Assembly (NCBI RefSeq): GCF_002804005.1
Contig: NZ_CP024965.1
Coordinates: forward strand, 620,001-684,000
Length of the DNA: 64,000 bases
Reading direction: 5' to 3'
Source of the DNA: Williamsoniiplasma somnilux
GTDB lineage: Bacteria; Bacillota_I; Bacilli_A; Mycoplasmatales; Mycoplasmataceae
Below are positions 34,054 through 47,167 of this stretch, one piece after another. The translations under genes were made by a program, and so were the position numbers. Under the pieces are notes generated by a model. The model did no database searches, was not told the DNA's origin, and saw only the letters and a list, made by a program, of their open reading frames with translations. Numbering within the stretch: the first letter of the stretch is position 1; the number at the start of each line of letters is the position of its first letter.

Positions 34054-35028
34054 TTATTTTTTAAATTGTGAATTTAATAAACGAATAGTTGTTAATTCTT
34101 GAGTGCGATCTTTTCTTGGTATGTTCAAAGTTGAATTAATATCGCGAGCGATTAGTTGTTGTCCATCCAATCCAACATATAAACCACCTTTACCAGCAAC
34201 TAATTGATCAACTGCATAAATTGCTGAAGTAATTGCCAAATAACGATCCATTGCTGTTGGTGTTCCACCACGTTGAGTGTGGCCTAAAATTGTTGCTCTA
34301 GTAACATATCCAGAAGCTGCCTCAATTTTTTTTGCTAATTCATTTGCATCATAAATTTTTTCAGAAATAACAATAATAACCGAACGTTTACCAAGTTTAG
34401 ATAATCTAGCAACTTCGTTAACAATTTCTTCTTCGCTTAATTGCCCTTCACTTGTTGAAATAACTTCTGCTCCAGTTACAGTTCCTGCATATAACGCCAA
34501 GTCTCCACAACGATTTCCCATAACTTCAACAACTGCACAACGATTGTGTGATTGCATTGTGTCTCTAATTTTTTCGATTGATTCCATAACAGTGTTAAGT
34601 GCTGTATCAAATCCAATTGTGTAATCAGATGAAACAATATCATTGTCGATTGTTCCCGGCAATCCAATGCAATTAATTCCCATTTCGGTCAATCTTTGCG
34701 CACCCATGTAGCTTCCATCTCCACCAATTACAACCAATGCTTCAATCCCGGCGTTCTTTAAATTAGCTACAGCTTTTTCGCGAACTTCCACTTCTTTGAA
34801 TTCAGGAAGTCTAGCAGATCCAATTGCTGTTCCTCCACGAGAAATTATGTCTTGAGAAAAATTGATATCAACTTTTTCTAATCAATTATTAACTAAACCC
34901 TTATAACCGTCTCTGACAATATAAACTTCAATATTTTTTGCATAAGCAGCTTTAATTACAGCGCTTACTGCGGCATTCATTCCTGGAGCATCACCACCAG
35001 AAGTTAAAACCCCAATTTTTTTAATCAT
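34054..35028 (-). CDS. pfkA: 6-phosphofructokinase
   Basis: Commits fructose-6-phosphate to glycolysis with ATP. The product has 324 residues. It has [36 protein letters not shown], the catalytic [12 protein letters not shown] with Asp, [17 protein letters not shown] and [21 protein letters not shown]. The start is the ATG at 35028, after TAGAAGGGAATATTTT; an in-frame stretch further upstream is not part of the protein. One TGA Trp lies at about 34880. Confidence 0.97.
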
Positions 35029-35104
35029 AAAATATTCCCTTCTAACACGAATAATAAGTACAAAATAATTATACAACAACTAGGTTTTTATAATCTTTGT
35101 TTTT

Positions 35105-35131
35105 AAAATAAAAAAGTAGTAAAACTACTTT
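35105..35131 (-). terminator. Terminator of hpt
   Basis: AAAGTAGT (35113-35120) pairs with ACTACTTT (35124-35131), with a T-rich tail on the minus strand. Confidence 0.8.
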
Positions 35132-35137
35132 CAAATA

Positions 35138-35707
35138 TTATCATTTTCAGTCTTTTAATTTATTAGTATCACAAGTTGCAACGTAAGGTAAATTTCTTAA
35201 TCTTTCTTGGTAATCTAAACCGAAACCGATAATAAATTCTGGTCCAATTTCAAAACATGTTCAATCAGGAACAATATCTACTTCTCGATTACCCTTTTTA
35301 TCAATTAACGTAACTATTTTAACAGAATTAGTACCTTTAGAACTGAAATAATTTTTCATATATTCAAGAGTAATTCCTGAATCAATAACATCTTCAATTA
35401 TTAAAACATCACGATCTCTTAAAGAAGTATTAATATCCAAAACAATTTTAGGATCACCCGAAGTTTTTAAACCACCCTTATAAGAAGACACAACCATAAA
35501 ATCAGTTTCACATTCCATTTCGAAATTTGCTAAAAATTCAGCCATAAAAGGGATACAACCTTTCATTAAACCGATTAAAACTATTGTGTTATTTTTAAGG
35601 TTTTGCCCTTTATAATAAGCAACAATATCTTGAGCAATTTTTTTTGTTTGTGCTTGAATTTGTTCACGAGTGAACAAAACATCTTTAACCAATGGATGGA
35701 TTTTCAT
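35138..35707 (-). CDS. hpt: Hypoxanthine (hypoxanthine-guanine) phosphoribosyltransferase
   Basis: Purine salvage: joins hypoxanthine or guanine with PRPP. The product has 189 residues. It carries TIVLIGLMKGCIPFMAEFLA, the MVVSSYKGG loop, the PRPP-binding motif VLIIEDVIDSGITLEYM and the C-terminal FEIGPEFIIGFGLDYQERLRNLPYV. Three TGA Trp codons, two of them just before the stop (DWKW). It has its own terminator. Confidence 0.95.
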
Positions 35708-35745
35708 GATTTCATATCCCTTTCTAAAAGAATGAATTAAGTAAA

Positions 35746-36180
35746 TTATATCTTATTTTTTTCGCTATCTAAATACAACTCTAAAATTAATTGTGCAGCC
35801 AAAGAATCTTTTGATTGTTTTTGTTTATCTCTTCTTAGACCAGCTTCAATCATAATTGCTTTAGCCATTTTTGTAGTGCGTCTTTCGTCAATTTTAATTA
35901 TGTTTTTATCATCAAAATGTGAATTGTAGACTTTAATTCCTTCAATAAAATAGTCAACCATTTCTGCTCTTTCACCAATTGAACCATCCATATTTTTGGG
36001 ATAACCAATTATTAACAATTCTGGGCTTTCTATTTTTAACAATTCCGTAAGTTTTTGAATACCTTCTTCAAATTCTCATTCTGTAAATTTAATTGTCAAA
36101 AGTGGTTGAGCCACTTTTCCATTACTTGAAGCAATCCCAATTGTTTTGGAACCAACATCTAAACCAATGTATTTACTCAT
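35746..36180 (-). CDS. ruvX: Holliday-junction-resolvase-like protein RuvX (YqgF)
   Basis: RNase H-fold nuclease family linked to rRNA 5'-end processing and possibly Holliday-junction cleavage. The product has 144 residues. It has MSKYIGLDVGSKTIGIASSN with the first catalytic Asp, LLIIGYPKNMDGSIGERAE, IIKIDERRTTKMA and the last active-site segment KQSKDSLAAQLILELYL. One TGA Trp. It follows the PAP2 gene by two bases, so the two are certainly co-transcribed. Confidence 0.93.
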
Positions 36181-36182
36181 AA

Positions 36183-37031
36183 CTATATTTTATTTACCTT
36201 TCATTTTTTTCTTTTAAAATTATCAAACAAAAAGAAATAACCAAATCCTAAAAAACTAGACATTATAACATCTGTTAAAAAGTGTTTTAAAAAAACAATT
36301 CTTGAAAATGCTACCATAAAAATTATTAATCAAATTATTGCTACTGTTATCCAATATTGTTTTAGATTTTTATCAATAATAAATAAAATACTTAATAAAC
36401 ATAAAGCGCTAGATGTATGACCGCTAGGAAATGATTTTCCTTTACTAGAATAATTGATGTGCCATCAAGGTTCATAAGTTGAACCATTAATAACTTGGAC
36501 CATTCTAACCCTTGAGAATATGTTTTTTAAAATTTCTACCGAGATAGATAAAGCAACTATAAATATAATCATTCACAACAAACTACTAATTTTAAACTCA
36601 CCATTTATAAATTTTGCCTTTTTGTGTTCAAAATAGTAGGCGATTAAAATAAAAATTACAACATAACTAAAAAAAGAAATTCCTAAAGATCAATATGCCA
36701 TTGTATTAGCAGAATCATAATTAAATGTTATAAATAAAATAGATAATAGCAAAATACATATAATTGTATAATAAAGATTTTTTTGTCATAGTAATATTTT
36801 TTTCACTTTTGTATAAATTAGCCAATTGATAAAAATTGCAGCAATCACCATCAAGGGAATTGTAAAAGTGGCCATACCTCATACTTCAAAAAAAGCTCCA
36901 AAAAAATTTTTATCTTTTCCTGCGACAAAAACGCTTGATATTTGATAATCAAAAAAAGTGCCCACCAAGAAAAAAACTAGCAAGATTAACAATAGAAAAT
37001 AAGCAATAGATAATCTTAATTTACGTTTCAT
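36183..37031 (-). CDS. PAP2-superfamily membrane phosphatase
   Basis: Product of 282 residues with about six to seven hydrophobic helices. The three PAP2 motifs are visible: K-N-I-F-S-R-V-R (motif 1), SFPSGHTSSALCL (motif 2, catalytic His) and SRIVFLKHFLTDVI (motif 3, nucleophile His and Asp). It probably dephosphorylates a lipid phosphate, such as phosphatidylglycerol-phosphate or undecaprenyl-like pyrophosphate; in a wall-less cell the former fits better. The frame uses two late TGA codons and ends KWKVNKI. The ATG follows CGAGGTTTAA. Confidence 0.85.
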
Positions 37032-37061
37032 TTAAACCTCGTTTAAATAATTATACATAAA

Positions 37062-37086
37062 TAAAAAGAGCACATTAACGTGCTCT
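37062..37086 (-). terminator. Terminator of eno
   Basis: AGAGCAC (37067-37073) pairs with GTGCTCT (37080-37086), with TTTTTAT on the minus strand. Confidence 0.8.
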
Positions 37087-37103
37087 AATTAATTACTAAA
37101 TAA

Positions 37104-38465
<1,362 letters not shown>

Positions 38466-38537
38466 TTTTTTACCTCTCTTAATACTTAATAATTATAAAA
38501 CTAATTTTGTTAATAATGTAATAAAGAAATTAAGAAA

Positions 38538-38560
38538 TAAAAAGAACCATTAAAGGTTCA
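38538..38560 (-). terminator. Probable terminator of typA
   Basis: GAACC (38544-38548) pairs with GGTTC (38555-38559), followed by TTTTTAT on the minus strand. The stem is short. Confidence 0.55.
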
Positions 38561-38564
38561 AAAA

Positions 38565-40406
38565 TTATTCTGTTGCTTTACGTTTATCGTTTCTGTGTTG
38601 TTTACGTTCATTTTGAGTTAATCATTTTTTACGTAATCTTAAATCAATTGGTGTAACTTCTACAAGTTCATCTCATTCAATATATTCTAAAGCTTCTTCT
38701 AAAGTCATATTTTTATATGGGGTTAATTTAACAGCATCATCAGTTCCAGATGAACGAGTGTTTGTTAATTTTTTACCAGTTGTGGGGTTAACATCTAAAT
38801 CATTATCACGAGAATGTTGGCCAACAATCATTCCTTCATAAACTTCAGTTTGAGGACCAACAAATAAAATTCCACGTTCTTCTAAATTTCCTAAAGCATA
38901 AGCTAAAGTTTTTCCGTTTGCCATCGAAATCATAACTCCATTAGCTCTTGATTCAATATCACCCTTGTAAGGTTCAAATCCGTTTGATGATCTAACCATA
39001 ATTCCTTCACCATGAGTGTCATTTGTGAATTCACTTCTAAACCCAATCAAAGCACGCATTGGAATGTTGTAAGTTACTTTATCTCTAACTCCATCTGAAT
39101 CCATATCTAACATTAAACCTTTTCGTTGGTTTAATTTATTAATAATAGTTCCAGCATATTCTGTAGGTACGTTAATAATAACTTTTTCCATTGGTTCTAA
39201 TGTGTTTCCTGTTACAGGATCTTTATGAAAAATAACTTCTGGTTTAGAAATTCCTAATTCAAAACCTTCTCTTCTCATTGATTCAATTAAAACAGATAAG
39301 TGCAATTCTCCACGACCCAAAACTTTAAATCCTTCTACTTGAGAATTTTCTAAAGGTTCAACTTTTAAACCAACATTAACTTCTAATTCACGTTCTAAAC
39401 GTTCGCGAATATTACGAGAAGTTACAAACTTTCCTGTTTTTCCAGCGAATGGTGAAGTATTAACCAAGAAGTTCATCGACATTGTTGGTTCTTCAATAGT
39501 TATGGCTTCCATTGGTCTAACATTTTGTGGATCACATATAGTATCTCCGATTGAAATACCTTCAATTCCAGCAATAGTGACAATATCCCCAGCAAAAGCT
39601 TCAGTAACACTAACTCTATTCAATCCTTGGTAAACCATAATTTTTGAAATTCTTCCGGTTTTATTAACTCCATCATTTCCTACAATAGTTACAGTTTGAC
39701 CTTCTTTTAAAGTACCTTCAAAAATACGCCCAATTCCTAAACGACCAATAAATGAATCATAAGCTAAAGTTGATACTTGCATTCTAGTTGGTTGTTCTGC
39801 TAATTCAATTGGATACGATCCAACTTGAGTAATGATTGTTTCAAATAATGGTGATAAATCAGTACTTGAAGTTTGCATTGTAAATTGTGCAATTCCGTTT
39901 TTAGCAATTCCGTAAAGTGTTGGAAACTCCATTTGTTCATTAGTAGCATCTAGTTCCATAAATAATTCTAAAACTTCATCAACAACTTCTTCAGCACGTT
40001 GGTCTTTTTTATCAATTTTGTTAATCATTAAAATTGGACGCAATCCTAGTTCCAATGCTTTGTGTAAAACAAAACGAGTTTGTGGCATTGGTCCTTCACT
40101 TGAGTCCACTAACAAAATAACTGTATCTACAGTCTTCATAATTCTTTCAACTTCACTTGAAAAATCAGCATGTCCAGGAGTATCAACGATATTAATTTTG
40201 ATTCCCTTATATTCAATGGCACAGTTTTTTGAATAAATTGTAATTCCACGTTCTCTTTCTTGATCGTTAGAGTCCATAACTTGAGCTTTAACTTCTTGGT
40301 TTTCACGGAATGCTCCACCTTGTTGTAATAATGCATCAACTAATGTTGATTTACCTGCATCAACGTGAGCAATCACCGCGATATTAATAATCTTTTTGTC
40401 GGTCAT
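38565..40406 (-). CDS. typA: GTP-binding protein TypA/BipA
   Basis: Ribosome-associated translational GTPase, 613 residues. The G domain has NIAVIAHVDAGKSTLVDALL, DTPGHADFSSEVERIM and NKIDKKDQRAEEV; then an EF-Tu-like domain 2, EF-G-like domains (LGRGELHLSVLIESMRREGFEL; IPMRALIGFRSEFTNDT) and the basic C-terminal end RKKWLTQNERKQHRNDKRKATE. The ATG at 40406 follows AGAAGGAAAATTTACATT; upstream in-frame TTG codons are less likely. Two TGA Trp near the 3' end. Confidence 0.96.
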
Positions 40407-40460
40407 AATGTAAATTTTCCTTCTTTTCAATAACTAATAAATAATACCACAAATTAAATT

Positions 40461-40483
40461 AAAACCGAGGATTACTCGGTTTT
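40461..40483 (-). terminator. Terminator of the 267-residue unknown gene
   Basis: AAAACCGAG (40461-40469) pairs with CTCGGTTTT (40475-40483) around GATTA, overlapping the stop codon. Confidence 0.8.
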
Positions 40484-41285
40484 AATTTTTAATAGAATCA
40501 GCAATTGTTTTCATATATTCCAAACGATCTTCGCGCTCAATTAGTAATTGTTTATTATCTAAATATTTATAGCCTATAATTTGTTCTTGATTTTCAATAA
40601 GTTTCTCTCTAAGTAACAAACAATTATAGTAAAAACCATCAAAGAAAACTAGACGTGCAAAAAAGGCATTAGTTTGATTAATTTCGTGATCTTCAATTTC
40701 GAATTCAACATCATCAATTTCATCAATAAAGTTAGAAATGTGTTCACTCAATAAATTCACAAAGTTTACTCAATTATTTTTAGTGTGAGATTGTTGCTTA
40801 ACAAGTCCAATTAATTTTTTTAATTTGATAACTCAAGCTTTAGCGATTAGTGGAATTGCATGAGTATCGATTAAAGATAAAAATTTATCATTATAAATAT
40901 CAATAATCATTTTTATAGATTCATCTATTTTAGCATCAAATCCAAACTCATTTATTTGTTTTGTGAAATTAGTTTCTTCAGTTAATTTTTGATATTTATT
41001 ATAAAACTTGTAGAAAGCTGCTAAAGCTGAATAAATTCTCACAATGTACATGTGATCAAGGATAGTTTCATTATCTTCATCGCTTAAAATAAAAAAAGTA
41101 GGTTTTAAAGATTCGTACATAAATTTAACTTTTTCAAAAAAAGCTTTTAAATCAGGAGTTGAGTTGTACAAATTAATTAGAGTAGTCGCAATAGCTCGAT
41201 CTTTACTTTCGGGAGAGTATTTAATCATCAAAATTTCTTCAGTTAACAAATTTTTAATTTCGCTCATATATGGAAATTTATTCAT
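40482..41285 (-). CDS. Conserved-looking helical protein of unknown function
   Basis: Product of 267 residues, soluble and mainly helical with alternating charged and aromatic positions (YIVRIYSALAAFYKFYNKYQKL; NAFFARLVFFDGFYYNCLLLREKLIE). No signal peptide, no membrane helix and no motif I recognise. Two TGA Trp codons join what look like two frames. It lies in a convincing gene slot between lepA and typA, with its own terminator. RBS GGAGGGCTTTATAG precedes the ATG. Confidence 0.8.
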
Positions 41286-41363
41286 TCTATAAAGCCCTCC
41301 GTTCTAAAAATATTTTAACCCACTAATGCTTTTAAACAAAATAAATAATAATTATTTAAAATT

Positions 41364-41388
41364 AAAAAAATCGACAAAAGCCGATTTT
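41364..41388 (-). terminator. Terminator of lepA
   Basis: AAAATCG (41367-41373) and CGATTTT (41382-41388) form a stem with an imperfect GC extension, and a T run on the minus strand. Confidence 0.8.
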
Positions 41389-43189
41389 AATCATCTAATT
41401 TTAGAACTGCAATAAATGCTTCTTGAGGCACTTCCACAGAACCAATTTCTTTCATACGTTTTTTACCTTCTTTTTGTTTTTCAAAAAGTTTTTTCTTACG
41501 TGAGATGTCTGCTGCGTGGAGTTTTCAAATAACATCTTTTCGATATGCTTTGATTGTCTCTCTTGCTAAAATTTTGTTGCCAATTGCTGCTTGAATTGGA
41601 ACTTCAAAATTTTGGCGAGGAATTAATTCTTTTAATTTTTTAGTTAGTGCAGCTCCGCGATGATAAGCAAATTGTTTATTAACTATCATTGAAAACGCAT
41701 CAACCATATCACCGTTTAAAAGAATATCCATTTTAACTAAGTTTGATTCACGATAACCAATTAATTCATATTCAAAAGAAGCATAACCTTTAGAAATTGA
41801 TTTTAATTTATTAAAAAAATCAAAAATAATTTCTGCTAATGGCATGTCATAAATCAAAATCATTCTTTGATCATCGACATACTCCAAATCTTTATAGACA
41901 CCTAATTTTTGTTGACATAAATTCATTAAATCACCAACATATTCTTTTGGTGTCATGATTTTAACATTAACAAATGGCTCTTCGATATGATCAACTTTTT
42001 GTGGATCAGGCATCATTGCTGGATTATCAATTTCAATCATTGTTTTATCAGTTAGATAAACTTTATAAATTACAGATGGTGCTGTAGCAATTAAAGCTAA
42101 GTTATATTCTCGTTCTAAACGTTCTTGAATAACTTCCATGTGCAATAAACCTAAAAATCCACATCTGAAACCAAATCCCAAGGCTTGAGAAGTTTCTGGT
42201 TCATAAACCAATGAAGAATCTGATAATTCTATTTTTTCTAACGCTTCTTTAAAATCTTGATATTTGTTAGTATCCATTGGATAAATTCCACAATAAACCA
42301 TTGGTTTCATTTTTTTATAACCAGGTAAAGGTTCTTTAGCGGGGTTAAGGGCATTAGTGATTGTATCACCAACGTTAATATCTTTTATTGTTTTGATGCT
42401 TGCTGCAATTCAACCAACTTCACCAGCTTCAAGTTTTTCTGTTTTTAAAATTTTTGGTGTTTTAACTCCAACTTCAGTAACTTCATGTTCTACTCCAGCT
42501 GCCATTAAACGAATTTTATCACCAACTTTAATAGTTCCTTGCTTAATTCTAATTGACATAACTACACCAAGATATTTATCGTAATATGAATCAAAAATTA
42601 ATGCTCGAAGCGGAGCTTCATCATCGGCATCTTGAGGGTATGGAATTTTTGCTACAATAGCTTCTAAAACATCTTCAACATTCAATCCTGTTTTCGCTGA
42701 AATTAATGGTGCATCACTAGTTTCTAAACCAATTGTGTTTTCAATTTCTTCTTTAGTTCTATCAACATCAGCGCTTGGTAAATCCATCTTATTAATTACC
42801 GGAATAATTTCTAAATCGTTATCAAGAGCTAAATAAACATTAGCCAACGTTTGAGCTTCAACTCCTTGTGTTGCATCTACAACTAAAATCGCTCCTTCAC
42901 AAGCAGCTAATGATCTTGAAACTTCATATGAAAAATCAACGTGACCCGGAGTATCTATTAAATGAAAGGTGTATGTTTCACCATCTTTAGCTTTATATTC
43001 CAATTGCACAGAGTTTAATTTGATAGTAATCCCACGTTCACGTTCAATATCCATAGAATCTAAAAGTTGTTCTTGCATTTCTCTTTTTTCAACAGTTTTT
43101 GTCATTTCTAAGATACGATCGGCTAAAGTAGATTTACCGTGATCAATATGGGCAATAATACTAAAATTTCGAATTCTTTTTTTGTCCAT
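41387..43189 (-). CDS. lepA: Elongation factor 4 (LepA), back-translocase
   Basis: Ribosomal GTPase of 600 residues, the standard size. The G domain has [37 protein letters not shown] and [12 protein letters not shown]; LepA-specific segments are [46 protein letters not shown] and the C-terminal domain [18 protein letters not shown]-like, here [23 protein letters not shown] Trp codons at about 42311-42410 and near the end. The ATG follows AAAGTAGGTCTC. Confidence 0.97.
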
Positions 43190-43206
43190 GAGACCTACTT
43201 TCTTTT

Positions 43207-44139
43207 TTATAAATTATTTAAATTAATTTTGATAAAGTGTATTAAATCGTTGATCACAAGTTCTTTTTCAACATCATTTAAAATTTCATGTCTTGAGTTT
43301 GGATATAATCTTAATTCTGAATTATAGTCAAAATGTATAAACTTATCTTGAATTTTTAGTGGCATTTGACCATATTTGCCAACCGGGTCATCTTCACCAC
43401 TCATAATCATAATTGGTAAATCCTTGCGCATCAATTTAATATTTTTAGACTTACGAATAAAAGTTAAACCATTAAACATATCTTTGAATGCTGATGTTGT
43501 AAAAATTTGTCTAGACAAAGGGTCAATAGCAAATTCTTTTTGGATTTTTTCATCTTTAGTTAATCATTCATTACCATTTGCATTTTTAACGCTTTTAAAA
43601 GCTTTGTTTAAAGGTTTAAATGAAATCTTTCAAAGAAATACAGCTGGTTTTTTTGGTCCAAGAATTAATTGTTGTATTTTTGCTAATGTCGAACCAAAAA
43701 ATAGTTCAATCGGATTATGTTCAGCAACACCCATAAAAATAGCTCCGTTTATAGTTTCTGAGTATTTAATTGCGTATGTTCTTGCCATAAAGCTACCCAT
43801 TGAGTGTCCCAGCATAAAAACGGGAACATCATTTCATGTTTTGTGAATATAGTCATTAACCATTTTTAAATCATCAACAATTTTAGTTCAACCATTTTTG
43901 ACAGCAAAAAAACCTAATTCTTGTTTTGCTAAATCGGCTGTTTGACCGTGTCCTCGATGGTCGTCAGCAACAACAATAATTCTATGTTCATTCATTTTTT
44001 CAGCAAATTTTCTATAACGCAAGGCGTGCTCTGCTGAACCATGAACTAATTGCAAAATTGCAATTGGTTTTTCGACTTTAGTTCATTCATAGATTTTTAG
44101 TTCTTTGCCATCAATCATTCTTAATTGGAATTCTCTCAT
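43207..44139 (-). CDS. Alpha/beta hydrolase, lysophospholipase/monoacylglycerol-lipase type
   Basis: Product of 310 residues. The oxyanion HG segment [30 protein letters not shown], the nucleophile elbow [16 protein letters not shown], the acid in [13 protein letters not shown] and the catalytic His in [10 protein letters not shown] give a complete triad for the PldB/monoacylglycerol-lipase family. A lid region (about 150-190) is present. A likely role is recycling host-derived lysolipids or acylglycerols. It is two bases from rnhA and 17 bases from lepA, so it is part of their run. Confidence 0.9.
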
Positions 44140-44141
44140 GA

Positions 44142-44795
44142 TTAAACCTCTTTTCTGTATTCTTTAAATGTTGCTTTTGATGCTAAATTATCAACCATTT
44201 CGTTATAATAATCACCACTATGACCTTTAACTCAAACAAAATCCACATTAACAGTTTTTCTAATACATTTTACAAACTCTTTGTATTCCTGAGTCAAAGG
44301 CAAATTTGCTTTTCATTCATTATCTCCTCAAGCAGAAATACCTTCGTAGTCATGATAAAGTTTTAAATATTGGATTTTATTAACTTGAGCAAAACGCATT
44401 GCACGTTTTGCTCCTTCTAATTCGCCTGCAACATTTCTCAATTCTAAATCACGAGGATTATCAAATCTTTTAGAAATTTTAAAAGTTCTATTTTTTCATA
44501 AAATTACAACTCCGTAAGAATATGTATTAGTAAGTGGGTCAAAACTACCATCGGTATAAGCGACAGCAGAAACTAAATCTTTAAGGCTCATAACAGTATC
44601 AGGTGAAGGTAACGACTTATCTATATTTTTTAAAGAATTAACATCAGATCTTACAAAATCTCATGCATCTTTAGGATTAGAAAAAGATTTATATTCAGCT
44701 CCAGGATGATTATTAACTTGTTTCTTCACAAAGTCTCAATCATCGAAAACTCCAGTTCGTTTACCAACCCGAATTGCATAAAACTTTTTAGCCAT
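44142..44795 (-). CDS. rnhA: Ribonuclease H with N-terminal viroplasmin-type domain
   Basis: Degrades RNA in RNA-DNA hybrids. The product has 217 residues. The N-terminal 45 residues (KKFYAIRVGKRTGVFDDWDFVKKQVNNHPGAEYKSF, with F-Y-A-V-R-x-G and G-x-Y-x-x-W pattern) are the caulimovirus viroplasmin / RNase H1 hybrid-binding domain. The catalytic domain has VAYTDGSFDP (Asp), LRNVAGELEGAKRA (Glu), YHDYEGISAW (Asp) and VKGHSGDYYNEMVDNLA. Four TGA Trp codons. Confidence 0.9.
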
Positions 44796-44820
44796 AATCT
44801 CACCTCATTTCTTTTATTTA

Positions 44821-46242
44821 TTAATAAGCTCTACCAAAATAAACTCTCAATTTTGATTCTTGACCACAATTGAAGCATTTGCCCTCTACTTGTTCAATGT
44901 CAAATGGAATGCATCTAGAATTAGTTGAAGTTTTTTGTTTAACTTCTGTTTCGCATTCTATTCTTCCGCAAAATGGAACCAAAACAAAACCAGTATTTAA
45001 TTCCAATTGTTTTTGATACTCTTCAATAGTACTTGCTGTTGAAGTTCTTTTCATTCTATTTTCTAAAGCTATTTTGTATAAATTTTGATCATACTCTTTT
45101 AGCATTTCATGTACTGTTTTTTCAACATCATTAATTTTGATTTGATTTTTTTCTCTTGTATCTCTACGAGAAATAGTTACTTGTCCATTTTCTAAATCAC
45201 GTGGTCCAATTTCAATTCTAATTGGAACACCCTTAATTTCTGCATCAGAAATTTTAAAACCAAAGGTTTTATCACTATTATCAACATTTATTCTTAAATC
45301 AGAAATTGAATCAACAATTTTATTAGTTACTTTAGTTATTTCTGTAGTTTTTTTGATTTGAATTATTGAAACTTGTATTGGTGAAATTTGGCTAGGCAAA
45401 ACCAAACCAGAATCATCACTATGAGTCATGATAATTGCACCAATTAGCCTAGTTGATACCCCTCATGATGTTGAGTAAGCATGCTCTAGTTTACCATCTT
45501 TATTTTGAAATTTAATATCATATACTTTTGAAAAATTATCACCGAAGAAATGCGAAGTTCCACACTGTAATGCCTGTCCATCGTGCATCAACGACTCAAT
45601 AGTGTATGTTTCTTGAGCTCCAGCAAATTTTTCTTTTTCTGTTTTTCTTCCAGCAACAACTGGCAATAATAATATCTCTTGAGCAAATTTAGTGTAAATA
45701 TCTAAAATTTGTAATGTTAAATTTTTAGCTTCACTTGGAGAATTATGCACCGTGTGTCCTTCTTGTCATAAAAACTCTGATGTTCTCAAAAAAGGTCTTG
45801 TAGTTTTTTCTCATCGCATAACGTTGCACCATTGGTTATAAACTAATGGTAAATCACGATAGGATTTTACTTCTTTTTGAAAAAAATCAGCCATAAGAAC
45901 TTCACTCGTTGGTCTGATGAACAATTTTTCGGGTAATTTTTTATCGCCAATTTGAGTAACTGTTGCGATTTCAGGACTAAATCCATCAATATGTTCTTTT
46001 TCTTTATTAAATAAAGATTCAGGAATCAAAAGTGGAAAATATACATTTTGAACTCCGATAGCTTTAAATTTTTTGTCTAAATAATTTTGAATATTTTCTC
46101 AAATAGCATATCCATATGGTCGAAAGATAATTGTTCCTTTCACTGGACCATACTCAACCAATTTAGCGTTAATAACTGTATCGGTATATCATTGGGAAAA
46201 ATCTTCATCTCTTGGGGTTATTTTATCTAATTGTTTTGCCAT
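44821..46242 (-). CDS. proS: Prolyl-tRNA synthetase (short, eukaryote/archaeal-like type)
   Basis: Charges tRNA-Pro. The product has 473 residues and lacks the bacterial editing insertion, as in other Mollicutes. Class II motifs: [29 protein letters not shown]-type motif 2 ([27 protein letters not shown], 27 residues long) and LIGAIIMTHSDDSGLVLPSQISP. A C-terminal zinc-site-like pair of Cys-x-x-Cys segments (PFCGRIEC and GKCFNCGQES) precedes the terminal Tyr. Several TGA Trp codons. RBS AGAGGAACAATAAA. Confidence 0.96.
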
Positions 46243-46268
46243 TTTATTGTTCCTCTTTTTTCGCTTGA

Positions 46269-46925
46269 TTATTTATTTGTATCTTGTGTTTTTGAATTAA
46301 AAATATCTTTAGTATTATTTTGCAAATTTGATTTTCTAACAATCCCCTGATCTCCGAAATATAGTTCCATGTTTAGACCATTTAATTTTATAACATTTTC
46401 AGCTTCTTTAAAGAATTTTATATCTTGGACCATCAATCAAGAAAACGTTTCTGGATAAATGTTTTCAGAAATGTTAACAAAGTTTTGAGCTCGATCCAAT
46501 AGTCAATCTTTTCTTGTGATTTCCGCTAAATGCTGCGGGTTAATCGCAAACACAGCAATTAAATCTGTGTCAAATTCTATGTCTTTTGACCACTTTCAAA
46601 AATGTGCTCTTGTTGAATTATCAAATTCTAAATCAATAGAATTATCATGTTGTGCAAAAGACCACACATAATAAATCTCTTCATCGGTAACTTTAATATC
46701 ATTAACTGTTTTAATTCCATTAATTAAAATATTGTTCACATTTCTTACGTCAGTATAAAACAATAAATCTTTGACATCTGCTTTTTCTAATAAAGATAAA
46801 ATTTTTTGTTTTTCTGTTTTATTAATTGCAAACACTTTATCAAGTCATTTTGCAAAAACCCCTTCTTCAACAACTTCTTTTTTAAAGGCGAATTTAAGAA
46901 ATCATTTATTGGATATTTTTTTCAT
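46269..46925 (-). CDS. Unknown protein, possible remote DarT-like fold
   Basis: Product of 218 residues with many UGA-coded Trp. No domain is certain. The order LLFYTDVRNVNNILINGIKT, then YYVWSFAQHDNSIDLEFDNS, then TDLIAVFAINPQHLAE is faintly like the DUF4433/DarT ADP-ribosyltransferase layout (Y-H-x-T-x-x-x-N-L...I-L...G), but the catalytic Glu cannot be placed with confidence. It has no antitoxin-like neighbour; proS follows by 26 bases. The C-terminal 25 residues are polar and probably disordered. Confidence 0.6.
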
Positions 46926-46976
46926 ATAAATTCTCCTTAAATACTATTAAAATTATATAATTTTTTACCTCATTAA

Positions 46977-47009
46977 AAAAGAAAGACAACCTTCTTATGA
47001 AGGTTGTCT
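46977..47009 (-). terminator. Terminator of tRNA-Ser(GCU)
   Basis: AGACAACCTTC (46984-46994) pairs with GAAGGTTGTCT (46999-47009) around TTAT, with T residues on the minus strand. Confidence 0.9.
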
Positions 47010-47023
47010 AATATCTTTTAAAA

Positions 47024-47114
47024 TGGCGGACTGAGAGAGGTTCGAACTCTCGCGCCGTGTAAACGACCTAACACCTTAGCAGGGTGCCCTCTTCACCAAC
47101 TTGAGTATCAGCCC
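47024..47114 (-). tRNA. tRNA-Ser(GCU)
   Basis: Class II tRNA of 91 bases with a long variable arm. Anticodon loop CTGCTAA gives GCU, reading AGC and AGU. Acceptor GGGCTGA pairs with TCAGTCC, and CCA is encoded. Confidence 0.96.
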
Positions 47115-47167
47115 AATAGATACCTAATAATTATACACAATTATTAGGTAGGTTTTTATTTTAAGTT

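Noticed and set aside
46984-47009. Perfect inverted repeat considered as a mobile-element end
   Set aside because: It is directly downstream of tRNA-Ser with a T tract and is a normal terminator; no matching repeat or transposase nearby.
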